A stretch of DNA of 6,088 nucleotides from Desulfobacter sp. (GTDB lineage Bacteria; Desulfobacterota; Desulfobacteria; Desulfobacterales; Desulfobacteraceae), in NCBI GenBank assembly GCA_030145005.1, contig JAQYWJ010000089.1, positions 1-6,088 of the forward strand. Direction: 5' to 3'. Position 1 is the first letter of the stretch. Every line of letters begins with the position of its first letter. Below are positions 1 to 6,060 of the stretch, piece after piece. Both the position numbers and the translations under genes were made by a program. Below the pieces are notes generated by a model. That model saw nothing but the letters and a program-made list of their open reading frames with translations. It searched no databases and was not told the DNA's origin.

Positions 1-1266
1 GCGGTTTTTTGTTTTCCCCTGACCGGGGTAATGGCTGCCCGGCAGGATAGTGTCTACATCACCATCGGCCGGCATAAAATAAGCAGTCAGGATACGTTAA
101 GTGCCAAAAATGCTGCAGTGAGAGATGCCCTGGAAAAGGCGGTTCAAAGTGCATTTACCTCTGTGGTATCCCAGCAGAAATTGGGCGAAAATCTTGACTT
201 TTTTTATGACCGGCTTCTTGCCCATACCATGGATTTTGTGTCCACTTACCGGGTTATCAACGGCATGGCCCATAACGGGGCATATCTTGTGGGCGTGGAA
301 TCAAAGATCAGCCTGGAACTTGTGGAGAAACGCCTGCGTGATTCCGGCATCTTCAACCAGGCCCGGAACAATCCAAAGGTTCTTTTACTCATTGGAGAAC
401 AGGGGCCGGAAGATACGCAACCCCGGTGCTGGTGGTGGCAGCCGAAAGGTCAATCCTATACCTCCATTGCGGAAAAAAGCTTGAAAGCCTTGTTTGATAA
501 GGCCCGCATCCCCTTAGTGGTTACAGGAAACAATTATCCTGACCCTGCTGTCTATCATATTATATTTTCTGCCATGGATGATCAGGCAGCTGCCATGGCC
601 ATGGGGCAGGCCCTTGAGGCCGACATGGTCGTTTTGGGTATGGCATCGGCCCAGAAGTCCGCTAACCGGATGGGCAATGAAAAAACCTTTGAGGCGGGTG
701 TTTCGTTTACCGTACTGGATATGGCTTCCCAGAAAGAGGTGATTCATACCACTGCCACGGCCGCGGCCAAAAGCATAGATACCCGGGGCGCAGGCCAGGC
801 ATTGGCCCAGGCAGCAGATACCGCCGGGCAAACTTTGAAGGAAAAAATTCAAGGTTTCTGGGCCCAGACCATGAAAGAGAAAAGAACCTTTGATCTTTAT
901 GTGGCAGGGGACAATTTTCTGACCCGGTTCATTGCCCTGAAACGTCAGCTTAAAGACATCCGGGAAATTGAAGATATTTCGCCCCGGGAGCTTGGATCTT
1001 CCCATGCCATTATGGAGGTCACCTACAAAGGTACCCCTGCCCAGTTTGCCAATACAGTGATGCTGAGAACCTTTGAAGAATTCGGTATTGAAGTGTCCAT
1101 GGTCTCGGATGATGCGGTGAAAATAAGATTTGTGGCCTCCCCGGGCAACAACGCTTCCCTCCAGACTCCCCGGAATGGCCCAAAAGTTATAGCCCCGCAG
1201 CCGGACACTTCTTTTCAGGGGTCAGATAAGGGCCAAGGAATTGTTCAGGAAACACTGCAAGAATAA
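1..1266 (+). CDS. FlgT/LPP20-like exported periplasmic protein, 5' end outside window
   Basis: The frame is open from base 1. The first in-window ATG is at 31, but the ten codons before it read AVFCFPLTGV and continue MAARQDS. This looks like the hydrophobic core and Ala-rich cleavage site of a signal peptide, so the true start is probably upstream and the product exported. Counting from the ATG at 31, residues 8-95 resemble a FlgT N-terminal / LPP20-type domain: a short strand, a long helix rich in Ala (SAKNAAVRDALEKAV), then a YRVING...YLVGVES strand pair. Residues 115-275 form an alpha/beta domain that opens with NPKVLLLIGE, like the middle domain of FlgT or CsgG/TolB-like folds. Residues 285-368 look like a further small alpha/beta domain, and the tail is Pro/Gly/Gln-rich and probably disordered. 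FlgT is a flagellar H-ring protein in Vibrio. No flagellar gene is visible here, so the role is open. The domain assignment is by pattern and uncertain. It ends with TAA at 1264-1266. Confidence 0.7.
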   Translation, partial: AVFCFPLTGVMAARQDSVYITIGRHKISSQDTLSAKNAAVRDALEKAVQSAFTSVVSQQKLGENLDFFYDRLLAHTMDFVSTYRVINGMAHNGAYLVGVESKISLELVEKRLRDSGIFNQARNNPKVLLLIGEQGPEDTQPRCWWWQPKGQSYTSIAEKSLKALFDKARIPLVVTGNNYPDPAVYHIIFSAMDDQAAAMAMGQALEADMVVLGMASAQKSANRMGNEKTFEAGVSFTVLDMASQKEVIHTTATAAAKSIDTRGAGQALAQAADTAGQTLKEKIQGFWAQTMKEKRTFDLYVAGDNFLTRFIALKRQLKDIREIEDISPRELGSSHAIMEVTYKGTPAQFANTVMLRTFEEFGIEVSMVSDDAVKIRFVASPGNNASLQTPRNGPKVIAPQPDTSFQGSDKGQGIVQETLQE

Positions 1267-1277
1267 CTCCAATATTC

Positions 1278-1306
1278 TTGACATAATTTCAAGGGTCTGA
1301 TAAAAA
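1278..1306 (+). promoter_or_regulatory. Sigma-70-type promoter of the tRNA-Val gene
   Basis: A perfect -35 box TTGACA lies at 1278-1283. After a 17-nt spacer comes TAAAAA at 1301-1306, matching four of six -10 positions. It is preceded by TG at 1298-1299, giving the extended -10 form TGnTAAAAA. Transcription would start near 1313, leaving a leader of only about 8 nt before the tRNA. The promoter starts just after the stop of the upstream gene, so the tRNA is probably its own transcription unit. Confidence 0.65.
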
Positions 1307-1320
1307 ACATCTAAGTTTAA

Positions 1321-1396
1321 TGGCGCGTAACTCAGTTGGTAGAGTGCTACCTCGACACGGTAGAAGTCAGCGGTTCAAGTCCGCTCGTGCCAACCA
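1321..1396 (+). tRNA. tRNA-Val(GAC), with encoded CCA and C at position 33
   Basis: The full cloverleaf can be folded by eye. The acceptor stem is 1321-1327 with 1386-1392 (seven pairs, one G-U, opening with U1-A72). The D arm is 1330-1345 with the GG of the D loop. The anticodon stem CTACC/GGTAG is 1347-1351 with 1359-1363, followed by a five-base variable loop. The T stem AGCGG/CCGCT encloses TTCAAGT. The discriminator is A at 1393 and CCA is encoded at 1394-1396. The anticodon loop 1352-1358 reads TCGACAC, so the anticodon is GAC (1354-1356), which reads GUC and GUU codons. Anticodon and A73 fit valine. Position 33 (base 1353) is C instead of the almost invariant T; every other conserved position looks normal. 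Shifting the loop to read a different anticodon destroys the stem. Confidence 0.95.
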
Positions 1397-1404
1397 TAAA
1401 AATC

Positions 1405-1438
1405 AAGCACTTACGGGGAAACCCGTAAGTGCTTTTTT
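1405..1438 (+). terminator. Rho-independent terminator of tRNA-Val, probably bidirectional
   Basis: A perfect 13-bp stem (1405-1417 with 1422-1434) is closed by a GAAA tetraloop and followed by a T run to 1438, only 8 nt after the tRNA CCA. Read on the minus strand, the same hairpin is followed by GATTTTT, so it may also end transcripts of the convergent operon whose last gene stops at 1542. Confidence 0.92.
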
Positions 1439-1541
1439 AGTTTTTGCTACTAAAACAAATTGATAAACATCATCACTCCGAGGAATAGTATTGTCAAGGG
1501 GCGAAGAGGTAATGAAAGGGTACAAATATCAACGCAGGCCT

Positions 1542-2444
1542 TTATCCAATTTTTATGAAGGCAAAAACGGCCATGAGCGAACCTATCAGGGCGCTTACAA
1601 AAATTATGGCCCGGATCTCATATGGCCCAAGTTTTCGGACCCTGGGATATTTTGCTGCCATGGTGCCAAAAAAAACGATGACAATAAAAGGCAGGGCCGG
1701 CAGGTACAGGTTCATGGATCTTGCGGCCACAATGGAGAGGATCAGGCCAATGCCTGCCACGGGGAAAAATGCCCGGGATTTGTTTTGCGCCTGTGTTGAT
1801 CCGGCAAGGCTGAATATATTGTCGTTCATGCTGAACCGAAGCGCACCTGCGGACAGCAGGGCCACTACGACCCAGTCGGTGATGCCGAATACGGGCATAA
1901 AATAATCATTACCGGGCATGGGCATTTTGACCAGGAAAAAATCCACCAGAGGCACCGGACCGCTCATGCCTTCCCGGTAATAGTCGGAAATATTTTCTGC
2001 AAAGTTGCGGGTGGGGCCTGAAACAACACTGAATATGTCGGACAGGGCTACGGCCACGCCGATGGGAATAAATTCAGAGGGGTGCTTCAGGGGGATGACC
2101 AGCCAGTGGCCTGCCACACAGGCTAAAAGCACCAGGGTTGCCGTGGACAGGGCCGTCATGATATTGCTTTTCAGGCCTGCCTGGCCCTCCGGCAGGCAGA
2201 GAATTATAAAGATCAGCGTCAAAATCCCTATCCAGGAGAGACGCCGGGCCGTGTTTGTGCCGATGGCCGGCTCAATTCGTCTTTGATAAATCCGGGTCAT
2301 CCAGGCCAGGCAGGCAATGAGCCCCACAATGATAATATAATCAAATCCGGCCCGGGGCGTTTCAGGCAATATTCGGCCCAGGGTCTGGAATCCAAGTGTT
2401 CCCAGCCCCCAGACCAGATATATGCTGATTACAGGCTTAATCAT
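1542..2444 (-). CDS. Polytopic membrane protein, candidate presenilin-like (GxGD-type) aspartyl protease
   Basis: This predicts a 300-residue integral membrane protein with about nine hydrophobic segments: roughly 4-26, 33-53, 68-86, 94-119, 125-145, 179-204, 223-243, 245-265 and 276-298. Asp136 sits inside segment five (VALSDIFSVVSG). Asp190 sits in segment six as FGITD, followed by a hydrophobic run ending SAGALRF. Segment eight begins LPALPF (PAL at 249-251). Asp, then GxxD one segment later, then PAL three segments after the first Asp is the order of presenilin and signal peptide peptidase, which cleave peptides within the membrane. Deviations are G-I-T-D in place of GxGD and S-D in place of Y-D. 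The function is therefore inferred; an unassigned membrane protein is the alternative. The frame extends upstream to 2534, but those 30 codons are basic, non-hydrophobic and lie inside the preceding gene. I chose the ATG at 2444, which overlaps the preceding stop by 8 nt (ATGATTAA) and has GGA 8 nt upstream, suggesting translational coupling. Confidence 0.8.
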   Translation of the reverse strand: MIKPVISIYLVWGLGTLGFQTLGRILPETPRAGFDYIIIVGLIACLAWMTRIYQRRIEPAIGTNTARRLSWIGILTLIFIILCLPEGQAGLKSNIMTALSTATLVLLACVAGHWLVIPLKHPSEFIPIGVAVALSDIFSVVSGPTRNFAENISDYYREGMSGPVPLVDFFLVKMPMPGNDYFMPVFGITDWVVVALLSAGALRFSMNDNIFSLAGSTQAQNKSRAFFPVAGIGLILSIVAARSMNLYLPALPFIVIVFFGTMAAKYPRVRKLGPYEIRAIIFVSALIGSLMAVFAFIKIG

Positions 2445-3339
2445 TATTCGTATCCGCGGCCGCACTGCCGATCCCGAGAAGATCGGCGATATTGGCAGAC
2501 GGGTCAATTTTAGGTTCCATCTGAGGGGTTGCACAGGTCAAAAGCGTGGCTACGCCGGGACCATGACCGGCCAGCAGACAGTTCGAGTGCACCACAATAC
2601 CGATGGTGACCGCGCCCTGGACATAGGCCCTGCCATAGGAATTGTCATGGTCCATCAGGGCCACAAAATCCCCGAACCTGATTTTGTCCAGATTGTATTT
2701 TTTTACGGTCTCGGGATCTGAAGTCATGACATCATAATCGCCTGCCCCCACATGGGCCCGTCCAACACCTGATCCCATGCAGGGCGCAGGCACGATAGTG
2801 GTCACCGGCACCTGGAGGCCCCCTGCACCGATTTCAATAATATTCATTTTTTCCAGCAGATCCGGGTCCAGGTTGAACAGTGTGATCCCGGGATAGTCGG
2901 TCAGGGCCAGTCCCTGGCCTTTGGCCCGGATCAGGATTTTGTCGTCATAGCTCATCTTTTCCTTGGTTTTCCGGGAGAACTCCACAATCACATGTTCGGA
3001 GCCGCCGTGATGGCCCATGACCACACCGGTTTCTCCCTGGGCGTCCCCGGAAATAATTTTAGCCTGGTTGCCCACACAGGAGAACAGCTGCAGGGTGCTG
3101 TTGGGGAAATCATTGGGTTTTTCCATATTGGCCGTGCAGGATACCCCGGGTTCGATATGGTCGCCGGCCAGGCCGAATGCCGGGTCCCCGGCCTGGACAT
3201 TGAGGGTGATGCCGCCGATGCCTGGCAGTAGAAAGGGATTTCCTTTATGATCCACTTTCCAGCCGGCCCCTGCCCGGGGCATGCCGGGTTTGCAGGCCAG
3301 AAACATTTCAACCACTTTATCTTTGTTTGTTTTTAACAT
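2437..3339 (-). CDS. DUF4438 family protein, function unknown
   Basis: This is a 300-residue soluble protein that I recognise as a DUF4438-type protein, a conserved bacterial and archaeal family without assigned function. Visible motifs are LPGIGGITLNV (38-48), GDPAFGLAGDHIEPGVS (51-67), SGDAQGETGVVMGHHGG (97-113), KILIRAKGQGL (134-144), MDHDNSYGRAYVQGAVTIG (229-247) and HSNCLLAGHGPGV (251-263). The many Gly, Asp and His residues in these motifs suggest a binding or metal site, but that is inference. There is no signal peptide or membrane segment, so it is probably cytoplasmic. Two ATGs are adjacent, at 3342 and 3339. The SD AGGA, which overlaps the end of the upstream MFS gene, is 4 nt from the first and 7 nt from the second, so I prefer 3339. 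The start MLKTN also resembles the family's usual N-terminus as I recall it. It is the third gene of the surE operon and overlaps the membrane-protein gene by 8 nt. Confidence 0.88.
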   Translation of the reverse strand: MLKTNKDKVVEMFLACKPGMPRAGAGWKVDHKGNPFLLPGIGGITLNVQAGDPAFGLAGDHIEPGVSCTANMEKPNDFPNSTLQLFSCVGNQAKIISGDAQGETGVVMGHHGGSEHVIVEFSRKTKEKMSYDDKILIRAKGQGLALTDYPGITLFNLDPDLLEKMNIIEIGAGGLQVPVTTIVPAPCMGSGVGRAHVGAGDYDVMTSDPETVKKYNLDKIRFGDFVALMDHDNSYGRAYVQGAVTIGIVVHSNCLLAGHGPGVATLLTCATPQMEPKIDPSANIADLLGIGSAAADTNND

Positions 3340-3349
3340 CATATGATCC

Positions 3350-4516
3350 TTATTTTTTTAATTTAATGAGAAACGGGATTGCCGTGAAGCCTGCCAGGGC
3401 CGAGATGATAAACATCATGTCCAGGCCGAATGCGTCTGCAGCGGCCCCCGCCGCCACAACGGCCAGGGATCTTAAGGCAAAGGAGATCATCATGAAAAGA
3501 CCGTTGGCGGCTGCGGGACTTTCCTTGGCATTCTCCTGGATCAGGGCCAGCATTACAGGGGTTGTTGACAATACGGTGAACCCTGTTATCAGAAGTGAAA
3601 GTACCTGGATTACACCTGTGGTTGTGGCAAACAATAAGATGGTTACAGGGGCTACGAGCAAGGCCCAGAAGAGCACCCGCCTTCGTCCTAGGCGGTCGGA
3701 CAGGGTGCCTGCGGAAAGGATGCCGGCAACGCCTGTGGCCTCATACAGGGTCAGTGCCGTGCCCCCCAGCCACAAAGAGCCTGTGGCCTGTTCCACATAC
3801 ACCGTTAAAAACATGCCCATGGAGCCGTGCATCATGGCCCTGGCCAAAAGAACCCCTGCCAGGGGATTGAGTACATGACGCACCTCTTTGTAGGCATCGG
3901 TTAAAGATCCCCGCCGCTTTGCTTTGACCGGCTCCTGGGAGGATTCCAGGGTCATGAACAACAGCACCGAGGTGGCCAGGGCCAGGGCCAAGACAAAATG
4001 GAAATGGGCCAACCCCAAAACAGATACCGCAGCCACGGCAAAGATGGGTCCCATTGTCCTTGCAAGCTCGCCGCCGGTCATGAAAAAACTCATGCCCCGG
4101 CCTTTGTACTTGCCTGAATACCTTGCCACAGTTACCGGGGCCGGGACATGGAAAAGAGATACAGAGATGCCGGCGACAAAGACCAGGACCAGCAGCATAC
4201 CATAGGACGGGGCAATACAGATGAGGCTCATGGGAATGGCGGTCAGGGTCGGGGCCAGGATTACCAGCCAGCGTGCCAGGCCTTTGTTGTCGGCAAACAG
4301 GCCAATGAAGGGATTGGCCAGGGATGGGATTTGCATGACCGTGGATAAAAGACCTGCCTGGCTCAGGGTAATGGAAAGCTTTTCAATGATCAGGGGCAGC
4401 AGGGGTGCCAGAAAGCTTGTGTAAAGATCATGGATAAAATGGGCAAATGCGATCATGGAGACCCTGGAAGCTTGAAATTCGGAAGACTGTGCCGTGTTTT
4501 TATCTGGTATTGTCAT
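3350..4516 (-). CDS. Major facilitator superfamily transporter, Fsr-like
   Basis: This is a 388-residue protein of MFS length with about twelve hydrophobic segments in two halves, separated by a basic, polar linker around 192-215 (ESSQEPVKAKRRGS). The first segment carries AHFIHDLYTSFLAPLLPL (25-42), like the fosmidomycin-resistance (Fsr) group of drug exporters. The loop between segments two and three is a degenerate MFS motif A (GLFADNKGLARW, 72-83). The matching loop in the second half is canonical (GTLSDRLGRRRV, 270-281). It should be a proton-driven inner-membrane transporter, probably an exporter; the substrate cannot be told. Its ATG directly abuts the stop of surE (TAAATG, no gap), and the DUF4438 gene starts 7-10 nt after its own stop. 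Translation is therefore probably coupled in one operon. The divergent TetR regulator fits a ligand-induced efflux system. Confidence 0.9.
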   Translation of the reverse strand: MTIPDKNTAQSSEFQASRVSMIAFAHFIHDLYTSFLAPLLPLIIEKLSITLSQAGLLSTVMQIPSLANPFIGLFADNKGLARWLVILAPTLTAIPMSLICIAPSYGMLLVLVFVAGISVSLFHVPAPVTVARYSGKYKGRGMSFFMTGGELARTMGPIFAVAAVSVLGLAHFHFVLALALATSVLLFMTLESSQEPVKAKRRGSLTDAYKEVRHVLNPLAGVLLARAMMHGSMGMFLTVYVEQATGSLWLGGTALTLYEATGVAGILSAGTLSDRLGRRRVLFWALLVAPVTILLFATTTGVIQVLSLLITGFTVLSTTPVMLALIQENAKESPAAANGLFMMISFALRSLAVVAAGAAADAFGLDMMFIISALAGFTAIPFLIKLKK

Positions 4517-5266
4517 TTAAAGGCCGGCCTTTGCAACCACATCCATGGCTGCATGAGCGGTCATGTCGCACTGCAGTGGTGTGATGGAGATAAAATTTTC
4601 AAGCAGTGCACTGTTATCAGACCCTTCACATGGTACCTTCTGCTCCATGCCGGCGTACCAGTAATATGTCAGGTCCCTGGGATTCAGGCGGCGGTCAAAC
4701 ACATTGATCAGGTTGTTGTCTGCCTGGGACGTTACTTTTGTGCCGGCGATCCGGTCAAAGGAAATGGCCGGTGCATTGATGTTCAGGAAAACTCCCGGGG
4801 GAAGATCCAGGGCCATGGCTTTATCCAGAATGGAAGCTGTATAGGCTGCCATGCCGTGAAAGTCCATGGTATCACCGTACTGGATGGATACGGCAATGGC
4901 GGGAATTTTGTTAATGGCTGCTTCCCGGGCCGCGCCCACGGTTCCGGAGTAGTTGATGTTTAACCCGGTGTTGGACCCGGCATTGATTCCTGAAATCACA
5001 AGATCCGGTGTCTGGTCGCAGATGTCAAACAAGGCCAGTTTGACGCAGTCGGCCGGGTTGCCGGCAACCGCATGGCCAAAGTCGCCGTGTCCCAAGCGCA
5101 CTTTCTGGTGTTTCAGCGGCGTGTGCAGGGTGATGCCATGGCCCACGGCACTTTTCTCCCTGTCCGGGGCTGCCAGAGTCACCTCATGGTCTGATTTTAA
5201 GGTATTGAACAGTGCCCGGATGCCCGGGGCCTGGTATCCGTCGTCGTTTGTCACTAATATTTTCAT
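4517..5266 (-). CDS. surE: SurE 5'/3'-nucleotidase (survival protein)
   Basis: The 249-residue product matches the usual SurE length and motifs: KILVTNDDGYQAPGI (2-16, with metal ligands Asp8 and Asp9), APDREKSAVGHGITLH (33-48, with Ser39), GNPADCVKLAL (69-79), SGINAGSNTGLNINYSGTVG (92-111, with metal ligand Asn95) and AAREA (112-116). SurE is a divalent-metal-dependent cytoplasmic phosphatase that removes phosphate from nucleoside 5'- and 3'-monophosphates and, in some species, short polyphosphate. All metal-site residues are present, so it should be active. The ATG at 5266 has AGGA (5274-5277 on this strand) with a 7-nt spacer and starts at the canonical MKILVTNDDG. It is the first gene of the four-gene operon, and its stop abuts the MFS start. 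The enterobacterial partners pcm and rpoS are not present here. Confidence 0.97.
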   Translation of the reverse strand: MKILVTNDDGYQAPGIRALFNTLKSDHEVTLAAPDREKSAVGHGITLHTPLKHQKVRLGHGDFGHAVAGNPADCVKLALFDICDQTPDLVISGINAGSNTGLNINYSGTVGAAREAAINKIPAIAVSIQYGDTMDFHGMAAYTASILDKAMALDLPPGVFLNINAPAISFDRIAGTKVTSQADNNLINVFDRRLNPRDLTYYWYAGMEQKVPCEGSDNSALLENFISITPLQCDMTAHAAMDVVAKAGL

Positions 5267-5311
5267 AATTTGTTCCTGTTGCAGATTTGCGTGTCTAAAA
5301 AATTTTTACGC

Positions 5312-5330
5312 TTATGTTGATAAAACATAA
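5312..5330. promoter_or_regulatory. 19-bp inverted repeat, candidate TetR operator
   Basis: TTATGTT (5312-5318) and AACATAA (5324-5330) are perfect inverted copies around the 5-nt centre GATAA. The site lies between the divergent surE and TetR-family genes, which is where a dimeric TetR protein would be expected to bind. It overlaps a weak possible -10 for surE (TTTTAT, minus strand 5325-5320, with TTGCAG at 5348-5343). It could instead form a small hairpin in the surE leader. The role is inferred from position and symmetry. Confidence 0.45.
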
Positions 5331-5354
5331 AAGGGGAGGCAACTGCAATAAAAA

Positions 5355-5384
5355 TTGACAAAAAAGGCTGCGCCCTTATATATT
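5355..5384 (+). promoter_or_regulatory. Sigma-70-type promoter of the TetR-family gene
   Basis: A perfect -35 TTGACA lies at 5355-5360. The best -10 is TATATT at 5379-5384 (five of six, 18-nt spacer), with TATATA at 5377-5382 as a 16-nt alternative. The leader before the ATG at 5430 would be about 40 nt. The -35 starts 24 bp after the inverted repeat 5312-5330, close enough for autoregulation. Confidence 0.65.
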
Positions 5385-5408
5385 ATAAATTGATTAGCGT
5401 ATAAACAA
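5382..5408 (-). promoter_or_regulatory. Possible promoter of the surE operon
   Basis: On the minus strand a perfect -10 TATAAT occupies 5387-5382. Its only -35-like partner is TTGTTT at 5408-5403, with a short 15-nt spacer. It overlaps the -10 region of the divergent TetR-family promoter, so the two promoters could compete. A transcript from here would have a leader of about 110 nt that includes the inverted repeat 5312-5330. A second weak option is TTGCAG (5348-5343) with TTTTAT (5325-5320). Neither is strong, and the operon may need another element. Confidence 0.3.
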
Positions 5409-5429
5409 TAAAAACAGGCAAAATAATTT

Positions 5430-6050
5430 ATGGGAAGAAAAAGTATATCTCATATCAGAAAACCTGAAATACTGAGACATACCTACAAGGTTGTGGAAGA
5501 AGAAGGCTTCAAGGGTATGACCATCGGTAAAATCGCAAAACGCATGGGTGTCAATTCAGGTCTGCTTATTCATTATTTCAAGAGCAAAGAAGGCCTGATC
5601 ATGGAAATGGTAGATTTCCTTTATGAAACTTCCATGAACAATTATCTCAAGGAGCTGGAGACGCTCACCAGTTCCAAGGAGCGCATGGAGACCCTGCTGG
5701 AAATCCTTTTTGATGCCCATGGCACCTGGTCCCAGCGGGATGCTGTGTTCTGGTCCTGTTATGCCATGGGATTCAGGGATGAGAACATCAGGGAAAGAAT
5801 CCGGGACATGATGCTTAAATTTATTGAATTCGGCATTGAAGAGATCGCAGGCTGGGAAGAAACAGGCCTTGCCAGTGTAGAAAATAAAAAGAGAGCCTCC
5901 GCCAAAATTTTTGCCCTGTCAGAGGGCTTCGGTATTGTGAAAAATTCACTGGATGACCCGGAGCTTATTAAGGAGGTTGCCGACTTTTTTAAGAAGACAA
6001 CCTTGAACATCTTAAATTGCAAATCAACATTAAATCAAGAGCAGACCTGA
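5430..6050 (+). CDS. TetR/AcrR-family transcriptional regulator, BetI-like
   Basis: This is a 206-residue protein, typical of TetR regulators. Residues 9-57 form the DNA-binding domain: IRKPEILRHTYKVVEEEGF, then TIGKIAKRMGVNSGLLIHYF as the helix-turn-helix, then KSKEGL. The GxNSGLLIHYFKSKEGL pattern is closest to the BetI-like branch. The rest is helical (about 70-200) and should form the dimerisation and ligand-binding domain, with WSQRDAVFWSCYAMGF near residues 99-114 as a plausible pocket region. It is transcribed divergently from the surE operon. Such regulators often repress their own gene and the neighbouring divergent unit until a small molecule binds, and I infer that arrangement here. 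BetI itself senses choline, but no betaine gene is present, so that ligand should not be assumed. The ATG at 5430 has only a weak SD (AGG at 5416-5418, 11 nt away). No better start is seen. Confidence 0.92.
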   Translation: MGRKSISHIRKPEILRHTYKVVEEEGFKGMTIGKIAKRMGVNSGLLIHYFKSKEGLIMEMVDFLYETSMNNYLKELETLTSSKERMETLLEILFDAHGTWSQRDAVFWSCYAMGFRDENIRERIRDMMLKFIEFGIEEIAGWEETGLASVENKKRASAKIFALSEGFGIVKNSLDDPELIKEVADFFKKTTLNILNCKSTLNQEQT

Positions 6051-6060
6051 ATACCGTCCT

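Noticed and set aside
514..1005. Minus-strand 163-codon open frame inside the FlgT-like gene
   Set aside because: It lies antisense to a well-supported coding region, has no recognisable domain, and its composition is that of a reverse-strand shadow.
1346..1362. Reading the tRNA anticodon one base earlier, as CGA with a T at position 33
   Set aside because: The shifted anticodon stem no longer pairs (GCTAC against CGGTA), whereas the GAC reading has a perfect five-pair stem.
1469..1497. Minus-strand promoter-like pair (TTGACA at 1497-1492, GATGAT at 1474-1469) that would give a transcript of only about 60 nt into the hairpin
   Set aside because: The -10 matches only four of six positions, the product would be little more than the terminator hairpin, and nothing else supports a small RNA here.
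2445..2534. Thirty-codon N-terminal extension of the membrane protein, starting at 2534
   Set aside because: It lies wholly inside the DUF4438 gene, is basic and non-hydrophobic, and the ATG at 2444 gives a normal membrane-protein start with the short overlap typical of coupled genes.
3327..3878. Plus-strand 183-codon open frame opposite the MFS gene
   Set aside because: It is antisense to a clear MFS transporter, its composition (Ala/Arg/Pro/Ser/Thr-rich) is typical of a shadow frame, and no family features are visible.
5289..5311. Imperfect inverted repeat GCGT...ACGC around an A6T5 tract upstream of surE
   Set aside because: Only the outer four bases and the A/T core match and the arms between do not. 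The tract may bend DNA but is not convincing as an operator or terminator.
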